A DNA stretch of 64,000 nucleotides from MFD00082-c5 sp963697995 (GTDB taxonomy: Bacteria; Chlamydiota; Chlamydiia; Chlamydiales; JAJFMB01): NCBI GenBank assembly GCA_963697995.1, contig OY969110.1, positions 1,240,001 to 1,304,000 of the forward strand, given 5' to 3'. The translations under genes were made by a program, and so were the position numbers. This document shows, piece after piece, positions 16,503 to 25,004 of the stretch (positions are counted from its first letter, which is position 1; the number at the start of each line of letters is the position of its first letter). The notes under the pieces are model-generated. The model made no database searches. It saw only the letters and a program-made list of their open reading frames with translations, and was not told where the DNA came from.

Positions 16503-17774
16503 ATGATCACGATTTTACCAGGTGTCTTCGATTTACTTCCTTTAGATCCTACAGATCTTTGGCGCTCAAGTTATATTTGGGCTCATGTCGAAGCTGTAGC
16601 CAGAGAGTGTGCTAAAAATTTCGGTTTTTCCGAGATTAGAACCCCTATGTTTGAAAAAACTGAACTTTTTATTAGAGGTGTCGGCGACTCTTCCGATATT
16701 ATTACAAAAGAAACTTACACTTTTGAAGACCGGGGTAAGCGCTCGATTACTTTAAGGCCAGAAGGCACGGCTCCAGTCATGCGCTCCTTTATCGAAAATC
16801 ACCTTGCTGAAAAAGGTTCTTTTCATAAACTTTTTTATATTGCCCCTATGTTTCGATACGAAAGACAGCAGGCTGGTCGTTTTAGGCAACACCATCAGTT
16901 TGGCGTCGAGGTGATTGGGGTGAGTGGCCCTGAACAGGATGCCGAAGTGATCGCTCTTCTCTTTACGTTTTATCAACGGTTGGGATTAAAAAATTTGGGT
17001 GTTCAGTTAAATTCGATTGGAAGAGCTGAAAGCCGTGCCAGGTATCGCACCGCTCTTTTAGCGTATCTTGAAAAACATTATGAATCTCTTTCCCTAGATA
17101 GCCAAAAACGATTTGAGATGAATCCGTTGCGGATTCTGGATTCTAAAGATTTAGGTGATCAAAAAATTTTAGAAGGGGCTCCTTTAATCGGTAATTATTT
17201 ATCAGACGAAGAAAAAGCTCATGCCGAACGTGTTAAAGAGTGTTTAAAGCTATTAAACATTCCGTTTGAGGTGAATCAAAAACTAGTCAGGGGTTTAGAT
17301 TATTACAACGAGACGGTTTTTGAAGTGGTGGCTTTGGAGCTTGGCGCGCAAAACAGTATTGGTGCGGGGGGGCGCTACGACGGTTTGATTAAAAATCTTG
17401 GGGGAAAAGATTTGCCATCAGTTGGTTTTGGGACAGGTTTAGAGCGAGTGATACAGACCTTGATTAAGCAGGGGGCTAATTTGCCGAAAGTTCCTGTGGT
17501 GACCCTTTATATTGTTCCCCTTGGAGAGATGGCCTTAAATGAAAGTATCGTTTTGACTCAAGATTTAAGAAATCAGGGCATTTCAGTTCAGCTCGATTTA
17601 AGCGGTAAAAAGCTTGCCAAATCGCTCCAGGTGGCCAACGATATAGGAGCTAAGTTTGCGCTTGTTCTCGGGGAGGATGAGCTTTTATCTAAAAATATTG
17701 AATTAAAAGAGATGAAAACAGGTCTCAAACATAAGACCACCCTATTGGAGTTGGTTTCTTACTTAAAAGAGTGA
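16503..17774 (+). CDS. hisS: Histidyl-tRNA synthetase
   Basis: 423 residues. The class II synthetase core has motif 1 near the FGFSEIRTPMFE stretch, motif 2 in FRYERQQAGRFRQHHQFG, the histidine-binding RGLDYYNETVFE segment (HisA box) and motif 3 GFGTGLERVIQ, followed by the C-terminal anticodon-binding domain from about residue 330. The start at MITILPGVFDLLP aligns with what I remember of chlamydial HisRS, so no upstream start is needed despite the missing ribosome site. It is separated from aspS by seven bases, the same pair and order as in Chlamydia. Confidence 0.97.
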   Translation: MITILPGVFDLLPLDPTDLWRSSYIWAHVEAVARECAKNFGFSEIRTPMFEKTELFIRGVGDSSDIITKETYTFEDRGKRSITLRPEGTAPVMRSFIENHLAEKGSFHKLFYIAPMFRYERQQAGRFRQHHQFGVEVIGVSGPEQDAEVIALLFTFYQRLGLKNLGVQLNSIGRAESRARYRTALLAYLEKHYESLSLDSQKRFEMNPLRILDSKDLGDQKILEGAPLIGNYLSDEEKAHAERVKECLKLLNIPFEVNQKLVRGLDYYNETVFEVVALELGAQNSIGAGGRYDGLIKNLGGKDLPSVGFGTGLERVIQTLIKQGANLPKVPVVTLYIVPLGEMALNESIVLTQDLRNQGISVQLDLSGKKLAKSLQVANDIGAKFALVLGEDELLSKNIELKEMKTGLKHKTTLLELVSYLKE

Positions 17775-17781
17775 TTTTTTT

Positions 17782-19554
17782 ATGCTTCGTACACACACAT
17801 TAGGTGAGTTAAGAAAAGAGAATAAGGGGCAGCTTGTCACCCTTACGGGGTGGGTTCACAGAAGGCGCGATCATGGGGGATTGATTTTTATCGATATGCG
17901 CGATCGGTTTGGAATCACGCAGGTTGTATTCGATCCCGAAAAGAATAGAGAGGCACACAAATTAGCTGAGACTCTTCGTTCAGAGTGGGTGATTCTTATT
18001 CGTGGCCAAGTCTGTTTGCGAGAGGAGTCGATGATAAATGAGCACCTTAAAACAGGTCAGATCGAGGTTTTAGTCGATGAGGTCAAAATTCTTTCTAAGG
18101 CTAAAACGCCCCCCTTTTCGATTGCCGATGAGCATATTGAAGTGCATGAAGAGCTTAAGTTGAAGTACCGGTATTTGGAGATGAGAAGAGGCACTTTAGC
18201 AAATCGGTTGCTTGCAAGACACAAAGCGATGCAGTGTATCCGCTCCTATTTTTCTGAAAATGGATTTATCGAAGTCACAACTCCCGTTCTTTGTAAGTCA
18301 ACTCCTGAAGGGGCGAGAGACTATTTGGTTCCCTCCCGCGTTCATCCCGAGAATTTTTACGCCCTTCCTCAATCGCCTCAGCTTTTTAAGCAACTTCTCA
18401 TGGTTGGGGGATTAGACAGGTACTTTCAAATAGCGCAGTGCTTTCGGGATGAGGATTTGAGAGCCGATAGGCAACCTGAGTTTACACAAATCGATCTCGA
18501 GATGAGCTTTGGTACCCATGAGACTTTCTTTTCATTGCTTGAAGGGTTTTGCAAAACTCTTTTCAAAGAGTCTCTTGGCGTTGAGGTAAAAACCCCATTT
18601 CCAAGATTGACGTATCAGGAGTGCCTCGATAGGTACGGATCTGATCGTCCAGATACTCGTTTTGGTTTAGAGCTTGTCGATATCACAAAAATTGCAGCTC
18701 AATCGCAGTTCGTGGTGTTTCAGGAGCAGATTGAGTCGGGGGGAATTGTCAAGGGGTTTAGGGTACCAGGTGGCGCTTCTATGACGCGTCGCGACATCGA
18801 TCTCTATATCGAATTTGTGTGCCGTCTTAAATTGCAAGGCCTTGCGTGGATGAAGATGCAAAACGGGCAACTGACCTCAAACATTGTGAAGTTTTTTTCA
18901 GAAGAGCTACAACAGAAATTGATCGAAGCTTTTGAAGTGACGGAAGGGGATCTAATTTTCATGGTAGCCGACGTTGAGGCTCGAGTGAATCAGGCACTTG
19001 ACCACTTGAGAAGGCAAGTTGCAAAAGATAGAGGTTTAATCGATTCGAATAAGTATAATTTTTTATGGGTAACTGATTTTCCTCAATTTGTTTTTGACGA
19101 AGAACTTGGCAAAATTGTGTATTGTCACCATCCCTTTGTCCAGCCACTTGAAGAGGATATTGCTCTTTTGGATACGGCTCCCTTACAGGTGCGCTCAACT
19201 GGATACGACATCGTGCTCAATGGGTATGAAATTGGAGGGGGTTCCCAAAGAATTCACGATAGCGAATTGCAAAGGAAGATATTTAATTTACTCCAACTGA
19301 GTCCAGATGAAGTCGAAAAGAAGTTTGGTTTTTTTGTCGAGGCGCTCTCCTACGGCACGCCACCTCACATGGGGCTTGCGTTTGGTTTTGACCGTTTAAT
19401 GATGGTGTTGACTAAGACCGATTCGATCAGGGATGTGATCGCCTTTCCAAAGACTCAGAAGGCCTCAGATTTGATGATGAATTGCCCCTCGGAAGTAGAG
19501 AAGAAGCAACTTGACGAATTGTGCATCACTTCAAATGAGCGCTTACTTCGATAA
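17782..19554 (+). CDS. aspS: Aspartyl-tRNA synthetase
   Basis: 590 residues, the bacterial-type AspRS length. An N-terminal OB-fold (GWVHRRRDHGGLIFIDMRDR) leads into the class II core with FIEVTTPVLCKSTPEGARD, the QSPQLFKQLLMV segment, FRDEDLRADRQPEFTQID (motif 2), the bacterial GAD insertion at about 290-430, and the GGSQRIHD and GLAFGFDRLMM (motif 3) stretches. The C-terminus DVIAFPKTQKASDLMMNCPS is the normal end of bacterial AspRS. The 3-prime end of this gene (19429 onward) is the source of the tandem array that follows directly after the stop codon. Cotranscribed with hisS. Confidence 0.97.
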   Translation: MLRTHTLGELRKENKGQLVTLTGWVHRRRDHGGLIFIDMRDRFGITQVVFDPEKNREAHKLAETLRSEWVILIRGQVCLREESMINEHLKTGQIEVLVDEVKILSKAKTPPFSIADEHIEVHEELKLKYRYLEMRRGTLANRLLARHKAMQCIRSYFSENGFIEVTTPVLCKSTPEGARDYLVPSRVHPENFYALPQSPQLFKQLLMVGGLDRYFQIAQCFRDEDLRADRQPEFTQIDLEMSFGTHETFFSLLEGFCKTLFKESLGVEVKTPFPRLTYQECLDRYGSDRPDTRFGLELVDITKIAAQSQFVVFQEQIESGGIVKGFRVPGGASMTRRDIDLYIEFVCRLKLQGLAWMKMQNGQLTSNIVKFFSEELQQKLIEAFEVTEGDLIFMVADVEARVNQALDHLRRQVAKDRGLIDSNKYNFLWVTDFPQFVFDEELGKIVYCHHPFVQPLEEDIALLDTAPLQVRSTGYDIVLNGYEIGGGSQRIHDSELQRKIFNLLQLSPDEVEKKFGFFVEALSYGTPPHMGLAFGFDRLMMVLTKTDSIRDVIAFPKTQKASDLMMNCPSEVEKKQLDELCITSNERLLR

Positions 19555-19560
19555 ACTCTC

Positions 19561-20613
19561 AGTGATGTGATCGTCTTTCCAAAGACTCAGAAGGCCTGAG
19601 ATTGATGATGAATTGCCCCAAAGCAACTTGACGAATTGTGCATCACTTCAAATGAGTGCTTACTTCGATAAACTCTCAGTGATGTGATCGCCTTTCCAAA
19701 GACTCAGAAGGCCTCAGATTGATGATGAATTGCCCCAAAGCAACTTGGCGAATTGTGCATCACTTCAAATGAGCGCTTACTTCGATAAACTCTCAGTGAT
19801 GTGATCGTCTTTCCAAAGACTCAGAAGGCCTGAGATTGATGATGAATTGCCCCAAAGCAACTTGACGAATTGTGCATCACTTCAAATGAGCGCTTACTTC
19901 GATAAACTCTCAGTGATGTGATCGCCTTTCCAAAGACTCAGAAGGCCTCAGATTGATGATGAATTGCCCCAAAGCAACTTGACGAATTGTGCATCACTTC
20001 AAATGAGCGCTTACTTCGATAAACTCTCAGTGATGTGATCGCCTTTCCAAAGACTCAGAAGGCCTCAGATTGATGATGAATTGCCCCAAAGCAACTTGGC
20101 GAATTGTGCATCACTTCAAATGAGCGCTTACTTCGATAAACTCTCAGTGATGTGATCGTCTTTCCAAAGACTCAGAAGGCCTGAGATTGATGATGAATTG
20201 CCCCAAAGCAACTTGACGAATTGTGCATCACTTCAAATGAGCGCTTACTTCGATAAACTCTCAGTGATGTGATCGTCTTTCCAAAGACTCAGAAGGCCTG
20301 AGATTGATGATGAATTGCCCCAAAGCAACTTGACGAATTGTGCATCACTTCAAATGAGCGCTTACTTCGATAAACTCTCAGTGATGTGATCGTCTTTCCA
20401 AAGACTCAGAAGGCCTCAGATTGATGATGAATTGCCCCAAAGCAACTTGACGAATTGTGCATCACTTCAAATGAGCGCTTACTTCGATAAACTCTCAGTG
20501 ATGTGATCGTCTTTCCAAAGACTCAGAAGGCCTCAGATTGATGATGAATTGCCCCAAAGCAACTTGACGAATTGTGCATCACTTCAAATGAGCGCTTACT
20601 TCGATAAACTCTC
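19561..20613 (+). repeat. Nine-copy 117-bp tandem array derived from the aspS 3-prime end
   Basis: Nine head-to-tail units of exactly 117 bp begin at 19561, 19678, 19795, 19912, 20029, 20146, 20263, 20380 and 20497. Each unit corresponds to aspS 19429-19560 (132 bp, including its stop codon and the next six bases) but lacks one T in the CAGATTTGATG stretch and a further 14 bases after GAATTGCCCC. All nine share both deletions, so the array grew from one already-deleted copy. Units differ at only a few sites (GATCGTC/GATCGCC, CCTGAG/CCTCAG, TTGACG/TTGGCG, one GAGTGC). With the deletions no unit encodes the AspRS tail in one frame and each keeps the TAA. It separates aspS from mip. Confidence 0.97.
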
Positions 20614-20639
20614 TTTTTTGGCGAAGTGATAACACTCAT

Positions 20640-20669
20640 TTGACAGGAATACTCTTTTTCCACTAATGT
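20640..20669 (+). promoter_or_regulatory. Candidate mip promoter
   Basis: A perfect TTGACA (20640-20645) with an 18-base spacer and TAATGT (20664-20669), immediately after the aspS-tail array and 33 bp before the mip ATG. It suggests that mip no longer depends on read-through from hisS-aspS. Confidence 0.45.
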
Positions 20670-20702
20670 GTTCATTAAAACTTAAATGGGAGGATCCTAT
20701 TC

Positions 20703-21437
20703 ATGAAACGACAACTGTTAGTAGCTTTAGCAATGACGGCCCCGGGGGCCCTTTTTTCTCAGGCTGTTCAAGAGAAACCAAAACAACAAGATTCACTTCA
20801 GATTCAAGCCGTTAAACCTTTAGATCAACAAGATATCGGCAAATTAAGCGAAGCTTTCGGACACTTTATAGGACGCAATTTGAAAGCTCCAGGTGTTAAT
20901 TTTGATTTGGAAAAAATTATTAAAGGGGTTCGCGATGGGTATGCCGGTAAGCCTGCCATCATGAGCGATCAAGAGTACGAGATGATGATGGCTATGCTTC
21001 AAAGTCAAGTGTTTGAGCAACTAGCCTCAGATAACATGAAAGCTGCCAATGAGTTCTTAAAGCAAAATAGCAAAGCAAAAGGGGTTTTTGAAGTTGAACC
21101 TGGTAAATTGCAATACGTTATCCTAAAAGAGGGAACAGGAGCTGCTGTTAGTGCTACGGGCACGCCGATGATCAACTACAAAGGCACTTACATCGATGGC
21201 ACTCAGTTTGACTCAAATGAAGCAGCCAATGGCGCTGTAAAAATTCCTCTACAACAAACAATCCCAGGCTTTGGTAAAGGAATTGCTGGAATGAAAGAAG
21301 GGGAGAAAAGAAAGATCTTTATTCATCCAGATTTAGGATATGGTCAAAACAGTCCTCTTCCCCCAAATGCTCTTCTTATTTTTGAAGTGGAGCTTGTAAA
21401 GGCTCAAGCCCCAGCTGAAGAGGCTCCTAAAAAATAA
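20703..21437 (+). CDS. mip: Mip-like FKBP-type peptidyl-prolyl isomerase
   Basis: 244 residues. A signal peptide (MKRQLLVALAMTAPGALFSQ) is followed by a helical FKBP dimerisation domain at about 45-130 (SEAFGHFIGRNL, VRDGYAGKPAIMSDQEY) and a C-terminal FKBP domain at about 138-235 with the NYKGTYIDGTQFDS, PGFGKGIAGMKEGEKR and PPNALLIFEVELV motifs. Mip proteins are periplasmic or surface-exposed isomerases that help infectivity in Legionella and Chlamydia. The start has a GGGAGGA ribosome site. The order aspS-mip-trmL-trxA matches Chlamydia. The acidic, Ala/Pro/Lys-rich tail is a common feature of the family. Confidence 0.95.
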   Translation: MKRQLLVALAMTAPGALFSQAVQEKPKQQDSLQIQAVKPLDQQDIGKLSEAFGHFIGRNLKAPGVNFDLEKIIKGVRDGYAGKPAIMSDQEYEMMMAMLQSQVFEQLASDNMKAANEFLKQNSKAKGVFEVEPGKLQYVILKEGTGAAVSATGTPMINYKGTYIDGTQFDSNEAANGAVKIPLQQTIPGFGKGIAGMKEGEKRKIFIHPDLGYGQNSPLPPNALLIFEVELVKAQAPAEEAPKK

Positions 21438-21440
21438 TTG

Positions 21441-21890
21441 ATGAAAATCGTTCTTTATCAACCTCAGATCCCTCAAAATACGGGAAATGTTGTCAGAACT
21501 TGCAGTGTAACGGGAACAGATCTTGTTCTCGTTACACCTCTTGGTTTTTCTACGCAAGACAGATGGTTAAAGCGTGCAGGACTTGATTATTGGGGAGGGG
21601 TTCAAGTAGTTTTTGTCGATGATCTTCCCCTTTTTTTAAAAGAGCAAGGTGCCACGCCCTATTTTTTCTCAAGTAAAGCAACTAAACTTTATACGGAAGT
21701 GTCTTACAAAGACTCTGATATTTTGATTTTTGGATCGGAAAACACAGGGTTGCCAGATGAGTTTCGCACACTTTATCCCGACTCTTTCGTGAAAATTCCG
21801 CAAAAGGAAGGGAGTCGCTGCTTGAATCTGGCGACCTCTGTGGGTGTTGCCCTTTTTGAGGCGATCCGTCAAACAAATAAATTTACTTAA
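21441..21890 (+). CDS. trmL: tRNA (cytidine/uridine-34 2-prime-O)-methyltransferase TrmL
   Basis: 149 residues from the ATG at 21441; an in-frame TTG just before it overlaps nothing useful. This is the minimal SPOUT fold of TrmL/YibK, which methylates the wobble base of certain leucine tRNAs. Diagnostic segments are YQPQIPQNTGNVVRTC at the start, the RAGLDYWG stretch, the IFGSENTGLP knot loop and the C-terminal RCLNLATSVGVALFEA knot. It starts three bases after mip and is presumably cotranscribed. The 3-prime end overlaps the end of trxA by eight bases. Confidence 0.95.
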   Translation: MKIVLYQPQIPQNTGNVVRTCSVTGTDLVLVTPLGFSTQDRWLKRAGLDYWGGVQVVFVDDLPLFLKEQGATPYFFSSKATKLYTEVSYKDSDILIFGSENTGLPDEFRTLYPDSFVKIPQKEGSRCLNLATSVGVALFEAIRQTNKFT

Positions 21891-22209
21891 TGTATTTTTC
21901 GATCATTTTCTTCAAAGAGGCTTTGTCTCTTACACCAACAACTCTTTCAGCCTCTTTTCCATCTTTAAAAACAATTAAAGTAGGGATTGAAGTGACTTCT
22001 GATTGGGAGGCGCTTCCAGAAGCTGAATCGACGTCAACTTTTGCAATTTTTGCTTTTCCATCCATTTCTACTGCCAGTTCTTCGATGATAGGGGCAATCA
22101 TTTTGCAAGGACCGCACCAGTCGGCATAAAAGTCGACTAAAGTGACGCCTTTAGCAACAGTCGAATTGAAAGTTGCATCGTCTTTTATATAAATAACTTG
22201 ATCAGCCAT
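21883..22209 (-). CDS. trxA: Thioredoxin
   Basis: 108 residues, standard thioredoxin. The redox motif WCGPCKM places the catalytic cysteines at 32 and 35, and the cis-Pro loop TSIPTLIVFKDG is present near residue 75. It is a cytoplasmic disulfide reductase that needs thioredoxin reductase, which is not in this window. The ribosome site GAAGGAG precedes the ATG. It is convergent with trmL, as in Chlamydia where trxA and spoU are neighbours. Confidence 0.97.
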   Translation of the reverse strand: MADQVIYIKDDATFNSTVAKGVTLVDFYADWCGPCKMIAPIIEELAVEMDGKAKIAKVDVDSASGSASQSEVTSIPTLIVFKDGKEAERVVGVRDKASLKKMIEKYIK

Positions 22210-22369
22210 CTTTTCTCTCCTTCAGGGGTTTGAACCAATTATCGCAAATCCGATCCTTTTTTTTAAAGGGGTATCATCTTGGCCTAAAAGATTGAGTCTT
22301 TAAAGGAAAAAATGGTGGCTGTTTAACGTATTATCCCTTAAAGTATTCCGTAAAAATGGGGGGTATTTA

Positions 22370-22437
22370 GTCGGCCCTGAAAAAGTCCTCTCCAATAAAA
22401 AGTGCCCCTTTTGACAAAAAATGCGTTTTACTCCTCA
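22370..22437 (+). mobile_element. Truncated copy of the GTCGGCCCTG miniature element
   Basis: 68 bp identical or nearly identical to the left end of the elements at 28001, 35250 and 37205, starting GTCGGCCCTGAAAAAG and breaking off after CTCCTCA. No right terminal repeat follows, so this is a one-ended fragment within the trxA upstream region. Confidence 0.85.
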
Positions 22438-22472
22438 AATTCTATAGTCTTTTTTTATCGAAACGCAAAAGA

Positions 22473-22550
22473 GCAAAGAAAATGGAAAACGGGGTAACGA
22501 GTCACCAATATAGGTCACACTTTAAAGTTTTCTTTGCGTTTTTATTTTAA
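22473..22550 (+). terminator. Stem-loop with T-rich tail in the gap upstream of the 22647 gene
   Basis: GCAAAGAAAA (22473-22482) pairs with TTTTCTTTGC (22528-22537), followed by GTTTTTATTTTAA. No plus-strand gene ends before it, so it may end a small RNA, belong to the leader of the next gene, or be chance in AT-rich DNA. Apart from this and the element fragment I see nothing else in 22210-22646. Confidence 0.3.
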
Positions 22551-22646
22551 ACTAGCTTCTCATACTCATAAGAACAAACTAGTAACTTATGTTATTGTAT
22601 CTTAAAATGTTTTCTTATATAATCCACTGGAAAAGGGATGCTCTTT

Positions 22647-24011
22647 ATGAGTTTAATCTGGCAGGATCATAAAAATCGATTACTATATAGTTATAAAGTT
22701 AATTCGTATGATATTTTTAAGGCGGCTCCTGAAAATTACATTTATCAAAAGTATTCGCTTTTATACAAGATAGTAGCGCCCTGTTACGCTATTCGTTATA
22801 CAGTGGCTCTTGTCAAGGACCTCGCTTTAGCCATTTTTGTAGGGATGCCAAAATCTTTTTTCGATAAAGGCCGCAGTTTTAAGGTTTACTCCTTTTGTGC
22901 TATAAGAGATTTTCAGCAGGTCTTAGCTTCTGTAACCATGATATTTTTCACAGTTTATAGTATCTATTACATTAAGATCGCGAAAGAGCATAAAGAAAGA
23001 TATCATGATGTGGCTAAAAAAAGAGATGGCAGTGTGCCCCCTCAGCCAGCCGCAACTCATCATCCGGTAGATGCGCCTCACATCCCTCAACCTGAAAGGT
23101 TTAAGGAGAGAGATTTGGCCAAAATTCCTTTGAGTGAGTTTAATCAAAATCCCCCAACACTAGATGAGATCAAATATGTGCGGCAAGAGCTTAAATCATC
23201 TACTAGTTTCAATGTTTTAGGAGGTGAGATTAAAACGCTTGGCGATGTTTTTTCCTTTCCACGGTTAAACATGAATGTAGAGACATTAAACAAGTTATTT
23301 AAACTTAATAAAAATGCTGTAGCTTTTCTAGACCCTCAAAAAGTAAAAGAAGTAGTAGAAATTGAGTTCAAAAAAAGCTATTTTGTGGAATATCCTTTTT
23401 ATGCTCTTATTTCTAATGAGCAATTGGAGATACTCGATTCTTCTCTTTGGTCGAAAAAAATTGTCGAAGCGTTATGTCCTGATAGTAGTAATAAAGAAAG
23501 ATTTAACGCTCTTTCATTAGCTCAAGTCTCGGTCGCTTTCATCCCCATTTTTCAAGTTTTTCCAAAGTGTTGGGCAACTGATGAACATCTTAAAAATTTT
23601 GATCTAAAGGGCTTGGGTGAGAGGCTTAAGAAAGCGAAAATAGATAATTTTGATGGGGGTTATTTGGTACATTTCTTGAATTCGGAAGATGTTAATGAGT
23701 ACAAAAGACGATTTGCTTTGTTGAATCCTGCGGCAGTTGCTAAGGCTTTTGATGATGGGGCAGTCGGTTCAAACGCAAGGTATAATCTTCTTCAACACAT
23801 GTCAAAGGAGCAGATCGCCTGTTTGAAAAGCGAAGAACATTTGAAATATTTTGCTGACTACTTATTTCAAAAAGATGACCCTGATTTAGAAGAGCGATTT
23901 GGATGTTTGAAAGAACATCTAGTAAGAGCGTTATATAAATATTCTTGTTGTCCACAATACCTTAAAATCCTCGCCCTCAAGCGCTATCCAGATCTATCTA
24001 ATTCTCAATAA
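22647..24011 (+). CDS. Unknown protein with two N-terminal hydrophobic segments
   Basis: 454 residues from the ATG at 22647, preferred over 22638 because AAAAGGGA is then at proper distance. Two hydrophobic stretches lie at about residues 40-70 (ALVKDLALAIFVGMP) and 92-110 (VLASVTMIFFTVYSIYYI), with a Pro/His-rich linker near 130-150 and a soluble, helical C-terminal domain of about 300 residues. The layout would suit an anchored protein with its main domain on one side of a membrane, possibly a host-directed or inclusion-membrane protein, but I recognise no family and no secretion signal. It lies between trxA and trhO, where I know of no Chlamydia counterpart. Confidence 0.6.
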   Translation: MSLIWQDHKNRLLYSYKVNSYDIFKAAPENYIYQKYSLLYKIVAPCYAIRYTVALVKDLALAIFVGMPKSFFDKGRSFKVYSFCAIRDFQQVLASVTMIFFTVYSIYYIKIAKEHKERYHDVAKKRDGSVPPQPAATHHPVDAPHIPQPERFKERDLAKIPLSEFNQNPPTLDEIKYVRQELKSSTSFNVLGGEIKTLGDVFSFPRLNMNVETLNKLFKLNKNAVAFLDPQKVKEVVEIEFKKSYFVEYPFYALISNEQLEILDSSLWSKKIVEALCPDSSNKERFNALSLAQVSVAFIPIFQVFPKCWATDEHLKNFDLKGLGERLKKAKIDNFDGGYLVHFLNSEDVNEYKRRFALLNPAAVAKAFDDGAVGSNARYNLLQHMSKEQIACLKSEEHLKYFADYLFQKDDPDLEERFGCLKEHLVRALYKYSCCPQYLKILALKRYPDLSNSQ

Positions 24012-24077
24012 AAGGTTCATCTCAGCTATTGATTTTCAACGTCAATTTTGGTACAATCCCCCTTTTTGGGAGGAAAT

Positions 24078-25004
24078 ATGTACTTGGTTTTAGCCTTTTA
24101 CCACTTTACTGAAATTAATGATCCAAATGCATTGATTGCTGAACATAAAAAATTTTTTAAGGATAGGGAGATCACTTCTCGGATTTACATCAACGAGGAG
24201 GGAGTGAATGCTCAGATGAGTGGGACTAAAGAGGCTATCGAAGAGTACATGTCCTGGCTTAAGGAAAAAGAGGGGTTTCGCGATGTTTTCTTCAAAATAC
24301 ATGAGCACTTTGAGCAGGCTTTCCCAAGAAAAACAGTTAAGTACAGAAAACAGCTCGTCGCATTTGATCTTACTGTCGATTTAAAAAACAGAGGTGAACA
24401 TCTCTCTCCTAAGAAATGGAAAGAGATGCTTGAGACTGAAGAGAAAAAAGTCGTTCTCGACATTAGAAACGATTACGAGTGGGATTTAGGGCATTTTGAG
24501 GGGGCTGAGCGTCCTATTTGTGAAAACTCGAGGGGTTTTAAGGCTTATACCGAGGATCTATTAAGTAAAATCGACAAAAAATCGACCCCTGTGATGATGT
24601 ATTGCACGGGGGGTATTCGGTGTGAGTATTACTCTGCCCTTCTAAAAGAGAAGGGCGTTGAGAATGTGTACCAGTTGGACGGGGGCGTGATCAATTACGG
24701 ACTTGTCCAAGGAGCAGATCATTGGAAGGGGAAACTCTTTGTTTTTGATGATAGATTAGCAGTTCCCTTAAAAGAGGGAGAAGAGACCGAAGTGATTGGA
24801 AAGTGCCATAAATGTGGAACGGCAATAGATAAGTATTACAATTGTGCTAATATGGATTGCAATGCTCTTTTTTTAAGTTGTCAGGATTGCTTGGATGCGC
24901 TTCAGGGGTGTTGTTCTGAAGGGTGTTCATGTGCCTCTCATGTGAGGCCCTATGCTCATTTTGCTGCCCACAAGCCGTTCCGCAGGAAGCATCATTACGT
25001 TTGA
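24078..25004 (+). CDS. trhO: tRNA uridine(34) hydroxylase TrhO (rhodanese-family YceA)
   Basis: 308 residues from the ATG at 24078, which has a GGGAGGA ribosome site; an in-frame TTG at 24048 does not. The N-terminal ferredoxin-like domain is followed by a rhodanese domain with the catalytic Cys176 in YCTGGIRCEYYS, then a Cys-rich C-terminal part (CHKCGTAIDKYYNC, FLSCQDC, CCSEGCSC) typical of the YceA/TrhO group. TrhO proteins make 5-hydroxyuridine at wobble position 34 of tRNA. The 3-prime 158 bp overlap the 3-prime end of the gene on the opposite strand. Confidence 0.93.
   Translation: MYLVLAFYHFTEINDPNALIAEHKKFFKDREITSRIYINEEGVNAQMSGTKEAIEEYMSWLKEKEGFRDVFFKIHEHFEQAFPRKTVKYRKQLVAFDLTVDLKNRGEHLSPKKWKEMLETEEKKVVLDIRNDYEWDLGHFEGAERPICENSRGFKAYTEDLLSKIDKKSTPVMMYCTGGIRCEYYSALLKEKGVENVYQLDGGVINYGLVQGADHWKGKLFVFDDRLAVPLKEGEETEVIGKCHKCGTAIDKYYNCANMDCNALFLSCQDCLDALQGCCSEGCSCASHVRPYAHFAAHKPFRRKHHYV

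Noticed and set aside
19561..20613. CRISPR array
   Set aside because: Repeats of 117 bp follow one another without spacers and come from aspS; no cas genes nearby. The same applies to the arrays at 28201 and 39368.
22228..22260. tRNA-like T-loop (GGTTCAAACCCC on the minus strand)
   Set aside because: No acceptor stem, anticodon arm or CCA-proximal pairing around it; it is the trxA leader.
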